Positions 59,300 through 64,000 of a DNA stretch of 64,000 nt are shown one piece after another. Made by a program: the position numbers and the translations under genes. Source of the DNA: Murimonas intestini (lineage in GTDB: Bacteria > Bacillota > Clostridia > Lachnospirales > Lachnospiraceae); the NCBI GenBank assembly GCA_003148945.1, contig QGGY01000001.1, forward strand, positions 124,001 through 188,000, given 5' to 3'. The notes below the pieces were generated by a model. It saw only the letters and a list, made by a program, of their open reading frames with translations. It was not told where the DNA came from and did not search any database. How positions within the stretch are numbered: position 1 is the first letter of the stretch; each line of letters opens with the position of its first letter.

Positions 59300-59914
59300 A
59301 TAATAAGAGCGATATTATTTGACTTTGACGGAGTCCTTACTGTAGATAAAACAGGTTCTGAGTCAATAATAAATTTTATTTCCACTAAATGCGGACTTTC
59401 ATTAAAGGCGGTTGAGTCAAATTATTACAAATATAATGAAGCACTTTTAAGCGGTAAGATATCACATCTTGATATGTGGGAAAGCTTTTGCAATGACGTC
59501 GGTTTTAAACTGGATTATAATATTCTATTGGATGCATTCAAAAATACACTGCTGGAATCAGACATGATAAACTTTGTAAAGAAATTAAAACAGAAATATT
59601 TGATTGGTATGATAACAGATAATAAAGCTGACAGAATTGATTTGATTTTAGAGTATAATGATTTAGGGCAGTATTTTGATGCAGTTTCCATATCTTCCAG
59701 AGTACATTCCGGAAAAACAGAGAGGTATATCTTTGAAGATGCTTTGATTAAATTAAATGTATCTCCAGAAGAATGTATGTTTATAGACAATACAGAAGAG
59801 AATTTAGTTGTTCCGGCTAATATGGGGATGCAGACAATACTATTTAATAATGTAAACGGTTTCTTTATTGAATTTACGCAAAAGTTAGGGTTATGTTCAG
59901 GCTTCGCAGAATAA
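59300..59914 (+). CDS. HAD-family hydrolase with apparent AUA start
   Basis: A HAD-superfamily phosphatase (subfamily IA-like, ~204 residues). Motif I is AILFDFDGVLTVDKTG, the cap is helical (residues ~20-80), motif II is MITDNKADR, motif III Lys in VHSGKTERYI, and motif IV is CMFIDNTEENL. The ATG is missing: AGAAGG at 59285-59290 is spaced 9 bases from ATA at 59300, and the protein from there would begin (M)IRAILFDFDGV, the family norm. An in-frame TTG at 59273 has no ribosome-binding site. Base composition is markedly AT-richer than its neighbours, suggesting transfer. It may use AUA or be inactivated. Confidence 0.72.
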   Translation: MIRAILFDFDGVLTVDKTGSESIINFISTKCGLSLKAVESNYYKYNEALLSGKISHLDMWESFCNDVGFKLDYNILLDAFKNTLLESDMINFVKKLKQKYLIGMITDNKADRIDLILEYNDLGQYFDAVSISSRVHSGKTERYIFEDALIKLNVSPEECMFIDNTEENLVVPANMGMQTILFNNVNGFFIEFTQKLGLCSGFAE

Positions 59915-59938
59915 ACAAAAGAAGACATGGAGGTAAAT

Positions 59939-60193
59939 ATGGGTGAAATAGCAAAATTGCCGAATATCGGCCCTGTGGTAGAAGAACAGCTAAAACAGGT
60001 TGGAATAACAACTTATGAGCAGTTAAAGGCAGCAGGAAGCAGGCAGGCCTGGCTTAAAATAAAGGCAATTGATGAATCGGCCTGTATACACAGACTTCTG
60101 GCTTTTGAAGGAGCTATCCGCGGCGTGAAGAAAAGCCAGCTGCCGGAAGAAGTAAAAGAGGAGCTTAGAGAGTTTTACAGAGCATGTAAATAA
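59939..60193 (+). CDS. TfoX C-terminal domain-like (helix-hairpin-helix) small protein
   Basis: An 84-residue protein matching the stand-alone C-terminal domain of TfoX/Sxy. The HhH signature is IAKLPNIGPVVEEQLKQVGITTYEQL, followed by GSRQAWLKIKAIDESACIHRLLAFEGAIRG. ATG 59939 has GGAGG 5 bases before it; an ATG at 59927 is in frame but overlaps that site. Members lacking the N-terminal domain occur widely in Firmicutes with unknown function; DNA contact through the HhH motif is plausible. It follows the HAD gene by 24 bp. Confidence 0.85.
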   Translation: MGEIAKLPNIGPVVEEQLKQVGITTYEQLKAAGSRQAWLKIKAIDESACIHRLLAFEGAIRGVKKSQLPEEVKEELREFYRACK

Positions 60194-60227
60194 ATTTGGA
60201 AAGATAATAACGGGTACTGTAAAATCC

Positions 60228-60614
60228 ATGGACAAAAATAGAAAATTACAATCGTACATGGTTTTTCTTCTGTTAGTTGTAATCCTCCAGTGTCAGGTTA
60301 TGGGCAGTTCTTTCCCGGAGCCGAAATATATATCTGCTGATACAAAGCAGGCAGACTTGATGCACGGGGAGGAAGATAACCGGGATTCCAGAGAAAGCCA
60401 GAAGATAAAAGAAGCGCTGCGTTTGACACAGCAGGGAAGGCCAGCGGCAAAATCAAGACAGCAGCAGGATAATGACATGATGTACATATCTCCGGCATAT
60501 AGCCGGAGCTGCTGGGCTGCAGAAGAGACAGCCGGGGATATGTCTGTCAGCTTTTGTGGAATATCTGAAGATGAGGTTGGGGAAAGAGGTCCGCCATACA
60601 CTTTTGTCATATAA
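60228..60614 (+). CDS. Small putative secreted protein, unknown
   Basis: A 128-residue frame I do not recognise. An N-terminal hydrophobic segment (YMVFLLLVVILQCQVMGSS, residues ~10-28) looks like a signal peptide or lipoprotein anchor (LQC). The remainder is hydrophilic, Gln/Arg/Glu-rich, with two further Cys (in SRSCWAAEE and SFCGIS). No convincing ribosome-binding site precedes ATG 60228, which lowers confidence. It is followed by the second structured repeat at 60630. Confidence 0.45.
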   Translation: MDKNRKLQSYMVFLLLVVILQCQVMGSSFPEPKYISADTKQADLMHGEEDNRDSRESQKIKEALRLTQQGRPAAKSRQQQDNDMMYISPAYSRSCWAAEETAGDMSVSFCGISEDEVGERGPPYTFVI

Positions 60615-60629
60615 AATGCATATCTTAAT

Positions 60630-60691
60630 GTGCGGAGTGCGCCCATACAAGGGCTTAAAGCTATGGGGCACCCGGAAGAAAAATTATAAAA
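60630..60691 (+). repeat. Structured repeat motif, copy 2
   Basis: Matches 8450-8513. Pairing is GTGC 60630-60633 with GCAC 60668-60671, and CCCAT 60642-60646 with ATGGG 60663-60667, plus an inner GC..GC pair where copy 1 has AT..AT. Here it forms the leader just upstream of the dehydrogenase gene. Confidence 0.55.
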
Positions 60692-60715
60692 GCAAATATG
60701 CGGACAGGAGTTATA

Positions 60716-61660
60716 ATGAAAAAATCTCATAAAGATAAAATAGTGGTAGTCGGAGCTGGAAATGTTGGAGAAGCGATCGCTTATACGCTGATGGTGCGTG
60801 TACAGGCAAATGATATCGTGCTGGTGGATGTAAATGAAGACCGCGCAAAGGGAGCTGCACTGGATATTGCTCATGGAACCAGCTTTTTTAAGCAGGTGTG
60901 GGTCAGACAGGGAGGATACGAAGAATGTGCAGATGCCCAGATGATCATCATAACAGCAGGCATTGCCAGGAAACCCGGACAGACACGTCTGGATCTGGCA
61001 AAGACGAATGTATCTATTGTCAAGAGTATCACAGAGAATATCATGAAATATGCAAAGAATCCATTGATCCTTGTGGTGTCTAATCCTGCTGATATCACCA
61101 CTATGGCAGTACAGCAGGTATCAGGGCTGCCGGCAGAGAGAGTGATAGGTTCAGGAACATCGCTGGATACAGCCAGATTCCGTTACATTTTAAGTGAAAA
61201 GCTGCATGTAAATATAGAAGATATCAATGCTTATATTCTGGGAGAACACGGAGACAGCCAGGTGCCAATCTACAGTTCTGCCAATGTGGGAGGTTTCCCG
61301 CTGGAAGAATATGCCGGCCAGGTTGGAGCACAGCTTGATAAAAAGGCGATCGCCGAGCGTACCAAGAATGGAGGGGCCGAGGTGATAAAGCTGAAGGGAG
61401 CTACCTTCTACGGTATTGCCATGGCTGTATCTAATATAGTTGAAACGATCATGAAGGATGACAACGCCCTCCTCCCCGTGGCTCATGTGCTGGATGAAAG
61501 CTTTGGGGAATGGGCAGGAGTCGCAATTTCGCTCCCCTGCAGGCTTGGCTGGGAAGGAATCGTTCAGACGCACAGAATCCCTATGGATGAAAATGAAAAG
61601 AAGCTGATGGACCATTCAGCAGAGCTGTTAAAAGAATTTGCTAAGCAGGCTTTGGCTTAA
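60716..61660 (+). CDS. L-lactate/malate dehydrogenase family protein with Arg at the specificity position
   Basis: An NAD-dependent 2-hydroxyacid dehydrogenase of the LDH/MDH family, 314 residues. NAD fold GAGNVGEAIAYTLM with Asp in VLVDVN. Catalytic residues are seen as Arg in TRLDL, Asp/Arg in LDTARFRYIL, and His in GEHGDSQVP. In the mobile loop, LDHs read ANQKPGETR; here it is IARKPGQTR, placing Arg at position 102, the residue that favours oxaloacetate. The rest (KGATFYGIAMA) is LDH-like. ATG 60716 has AGGAG upstream. Name it LDH/MDH until assayed. Confidence 0.88.
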   Translation: MKKSHKDKIVVVGAGNVGEAIAYTLMVRVQANDIVLVDVNEDRAKGAALDIAHGTSFFKQVWVRQGGYEECADAQMIIITAGIARKPGQTRLDLAKTNVSIVKSITENIMKYAKNPLILVVSNPADITTMAVQQVSGLPAERVIGSGTSLDTARFRYILSEKLHVNIEDINAYILGEHGDSQVPIYSSANVGGFPLEEYAGQVGAQLDKKAIAERTKNGGAEVIKLKGATFYGIAMAVSNIVETIMKDDNALLPVAHVLDESFGEWAGVAISLPCRLGWEGIVQTHRIPMDENEKKLMDHSAELLKEFAKQALA

Positions 61661-61688
61661 ATACTATATATGAGATATCACAGTTAAT

Positions 61689-61720
61689 GTGGGGATACGG
61701 AAATTTCCGTATCCCCACAA
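61689..61720. terminator. Perfect 32-bp palindrome, shared terminator of convergent genes
   Basis: TGTGGGGATACGGAAA is followed immediately by its exact complement. It lies midway between the convergent dehydrogenase and alpha-galactosidase genes, so it can serve both strands, though flanking T tracts are short. Confidence 0.75.
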
Positions 61721-61741
61721 ATATTGTTCCCGGCTTTCCAA

Positions 61742-64000
61742 TCAAGCATCTTCTGCTTCAATGATATACAGGCTGCTTCCGCAGTCACCTAAAAGCCTTG
61801 TGTTTTCATTATAGTAGCTGCCCATAAACTGATTATTTAAAGGGATGCCGGCCATGATCAGCGCCCCCTTTCCTCTGTAGTGTTCCACACAGTCAGTCAG
61901 CGTATAGTATTTATTCGCTGTATGCAGAATCAGGCCGTTAGGATTTAATTCTACAGGCAGGACATGCTTTGTCAGTTCTCCAAACTGCTCAATATAAAGA
62001 TTCTGCGGCTTAGTGGACACTGTATACGAAATGTCACGTTTCAGGCCTGACAGCATCAGGACGTCAGGCCCCTCACTGGCCCCTGAGAGAGTCTGGAAAA
62101 ATCCCGCCGCTGAATGTTTGCGGTCAGGGCTGACACACTGCCAGCAGACTTTATTATCCTTCGGAGAAGGAAGCCTGTAAAATGTGCCGTATTGGAATAC
62201 CATCCTGTATTTCTTATAAAACGTGATCTGTTTTTTTATTTCCCTGCGCTCTGCCAGGGTAAGATTGTCCAGATCCAGCTCATATCCCAGACATCCGAAG
62301 GCCGCCACATTGAACCTGGTAGAAAGCTGGGTGCTTCGCAGCGTCTGCTGGTGGGGAGATGCGGACACATGGGCGCCGATGCATGAAAGAGGATACAGGC
62401 AGCTGAGGCCGCCCTGGATCTTTAGGCGCTCTATGGGGTCTGTGTCATCAGATGCCCATATCTGCGGTGAATAACAGAGCATTCCCAGGTCAAAGCGGTT
62501 TCCGCCGCTGGAGCAGCTCTCCAGAAGTATGTGGGGTCTGGGCGAAAAGATCCTGTCAAGGACTTCATAAAGCCCGCAGATATAGCGGTGATAAAATTCT
62601 CCCTGATTTTTCATGCATGGGGAATAAGCATCTGTGATGTGCCGGTTCATATCCCATTTTACATAGGAAATAGAAGCCGAATCCAGTATCTGCCCCACGT
62701 GTTCCACAATATAATCACGGACCTCAGGATTGCATAAATCTAAAACCAGCTGGTTGCGCCCCAGGTTGGGCTTTTTTCCAGGGATAACTACGGCATATTC
62801 AGGATGTGTCCGGTAGAGCCGGCTGTCTTCATTTACCATCTCGGGCTCAAACCACAGGCCGAACTTCATGCCCATGCTGTTTATCTTAGATGCCAGGCCG
62901 GTAAGGCCGCCAGGGAGTTTCTTTTTATTTACATCATAGTCGCCCAGGCCGGAAGTATCAGAATCACGGCTGCCGAACCAGCCGTCGTCCAGAACAAAGA
63001 GTTCAGCACCCAGGCCTTTGGCCTCTTTTGCAAGTGATAAAAGTTTCTTTTCATCGAATTTGAAAAAGCAGGCTTCCCAGTTGTTATATAGTACGGGTCT
63101 GGGGCGCTTTTTCCACCGCCCACGGACTATATGTTCATTGATAAAGGAATGGAAGTGACGGCTGGCGCCGCCCAGCCCCCGGCTGCTGAAGGTCATGACC
63201 GCCTCCGGGGCCTCAAATTCTTCATCCGGCTTTACTTCAAAGGAGAAGCAGTGCGGATTGATCCCAAGCTGTACCCGGACGGTATCGTGGCCTGAGAGCT
63301 CTGCCAGCCCCTGATGATTTCCGCTGTATATGAGATTGAAGCCGTATACATTCCCCGTCTGCTCTGTATAGCCGTCAGCCGCCAGAAAGAAGCCCGGATT
63401 ATGGCGGTTGCTGCTGCTTCCTGTGACAGATGAGTTTACTGTGATGCCATAGGAGATCCTGCGCTTGTGAATGTGAGCCTCCTTTGCCCATCCGCCGTCA
63501 AATGTGATCATAGTAAAGTTCTGGCTGATAAGGTCCAGATTCATGCTGGCCAGATTGCGCAGCAGAATAGAAGAGGAACTGCGGTTTTTCAGGACACAGC
63601 GCCTGGTGATCACATCTGTTTTCTCATATACAGTATAATACAGATCCAGCTCAGCTTCATTCCGTGTATCATTCAGAGAGATACATAAGGCCGCTACATC
63701 TTCTGTGCCTGTGGCGCAGGGCAGTGTCTTCATGGGATGGCAGCCTTCCATGATCTTATAGCCGGTATACAGGAAATCACAGGAATAGCTTCCGTCAGGC
63801 ATAAGCGCTTCAATGGGGCTGTTCCTGAAATCGCCGCAGCCGGCAGAGGAATACTCCAAAGGCAGTATATCCAGAGAATAATTCAGATCCTCCTGGGAAT
63901 AGGCAATCGTGCTTCCAACCTGGGCTGTGCGCTTCAGAGCCAGCAGAGGCGCAGCTGCAGCGTCAGGCTCATCCAGCCTTTCACCATAGTAGAGGTGTTC
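61742..64000 (-). CDS. Alpha-galactosidase, GH36, 5' end beyond window
   Basis: Releases alpha-galactose from raffinose-type sugars and galactomannans. The nucleophile Asp is in YVKWDMNRH and the acid/base Asp in WASDDTDPIERL; FVLDDGWFGSR, GLWFEPEMVNEDS and CSSGGNRFDLGM are family signatures. From the edge at 64000 the frame reads EHLYYGERLDEPD and on without a start, so the gene continues outside; relatives are ~730-740 residues and ~752 codons are visible. No transporter or regulator for it is in view. It lacks a signal peptide in the visible part and is probably cytoplasmic. Confidence 0.95.
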   Translation of the reverse strand, partial: EHLYYGERLDEPDAAAAPLLALKRTAQVGSTIAYSQEDLNYSLDILPLEYSSAGCGDFRNSPIEALMPDGSYSCDFLYTGYKIMEGCHPMKTLPCATGTEDVAALCISLNDTRNEAELDLYYTVYEKTDVITRRCVLKNRSSSSILLRNLASMNLDLISQNFTMITFDGGWAKEAHIHKRRISYGITVNSSVTGSSSNRHNPGFFLAADGYTEQTGNVYGFNLIYSGNHQGLAELSGHDTVRVQLGINPHCFSFEVKPDEEFEAPEAVMTFSSRGLGGASRHFHSFINEHIVRGRWKKRPRPVLYNNWEACFFKFDEKKLLSLAKEAKGLGAELFVLDDGWFGSRDSDTSGLGDYDVNKKKLPGGLTGLASKINSMGMKFGLWFEPEMVNEDSRLYRTHPEYAVVIPGKKPNLGRNQLVLDLCNPEVRDYIVEHVGQILDSASISYVKWDMNRHITDAYSPCMKNQGEFYHRYICGLYEVLDRIFSPRPHILLESCSSGGNRFDLGMLCYSPQIWASDDTDPIERLKIQGGLSCLYPLSCIGAHVSASPHQQTLRSTQLSTRFNVAAFGCLGYELDLDNLTLAERREIKKQITFYKKYRMVFQYGTFYRLPSPKDNKVCWQCVSPDRKHSAAGFFQTLSGASEGPDVLMLSGLKRDISYTVSTKPQNLYIEQFGELTKHVLPVELNPNGLILHTANKYYTLTDCVEHYRGKGALIMAGIPLNNQFMGSYYNENTRLLGDCGSSLYIIEAEDA

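Noticed and set aside
1-64000. tRNA genes or rRNA
   Set aside because: I looked in the gaps for clover-leaf ends and T-loop sequences and found none; gaps are mostly too short.

Overview
The window reads as a chromosome segment from a gut-type anaerobic Firmicute, most likely family Lachnospiraceae (Blautia, Dorea, Mediterraneibacter or a close relative; the genus cannot be fixed from sequence alone). The reasons are the gene content (Rnf complex, Na+-pumping biotin decarboxylase, separate ispH and S1 genes, ferredoxin-type nitrite/sulfite reductase), moderate GC, strong AGGAGG ribosome-binding sites and genes packed mostly on the plus strand. I see no phage, insertion sequence, CRISPR array, rRNA or tRNA.

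Layout. 0-8 kb: the 3' part of pheA, a DUF815 ATPase, ppx, ppk1, a PHP phosphoesterase and a Cof-type HAD phosphatase. 8-11.5 kb: a small coiled-coil protein, a nitrilase-family amidase, and on the minus strand an M42 peptidase and a MerR/GyrI-type regulator. 11.5-15.3 kb: a rightward operon (aminotransferase, iron-type dehydrogenase, YjiH-type membrane protein) behind a promoter with the 19-bp spacer and central palindrome typical of MerR control. 15.4-17.5 kb: an FtsX/MacB-type ABC pair. 17.6-23.3 kb: a 5-oxoprolinase operon (NRAMP-like transporter, pxpB, pxpC, accB, accC, pxpA). 23.3-28.3 kb: a 54-codon ORF, a consensus promoter with a short terminated leader, then MATE exporter, short UvrA paralog and ferredoxin-nitroreductase. 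28.3-32 kb: YhhN protein, a gene-free repeat block and an SsuABC-like importer. 32-36.4 kb: polysaccharide deacetylase, atypical sirtuin, RNase P RNA and a D,D-carboxypeptidase.

36.5-41.8 kb: five genes for a modular Na+-translocating biotin decarboxylase/transcarboxylase (12S-like carboxyltransferase, OadG-like lipoprotein, biotin carrier, OadB, 5S-like carboxyltransferase), with a Rex-like palindrome just upstream of the promoter. 41.8-45.7 kb: flavoprotein, cmk, ispH, S1. 45.9-54 kb: a minus-strand YprB exonuclease, a CmpB-like membrane protein, rnfCDGEAB, and an AraC regulator whose start overlaps the rnfB stop. 54-57 kb: rhaA without other rhamnose genes, and a nitrite/sulfite reductase. 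57-61.7 kb: a wHTH regulator with two matched operators and an MFS transporter, an AT-rich HAD gene with an apparent AUA start, a TfoX-C-type protein, a small secreted orphan, and a lactate/malate-type dehydrogenase. The end is a minus-strand GH36 alpha-galactosidase cut by the window edge.

Functionally the segment combines anaerobic energy conservation (Rnf plus biotin decarboxylase, both building ion gradients), C4/C3 acid chemistry (the dehydrogenase carries Arg where lactate dehydrogenases have Gln102), 5-oxoproline salvage, polyphosphate turnover and xenobiotic resistance. The best candidates for undescribed biology are the MATE-UvrA-nitroreductase unit with its attenuator or sRNA-like leader, the MerR-controlled aminotransferase/dehydrogenase/YjiH unit, the hybrid biotin enzyme, and a two-copy structured motif with paired base changes at 8.45 and 60.63 kb.
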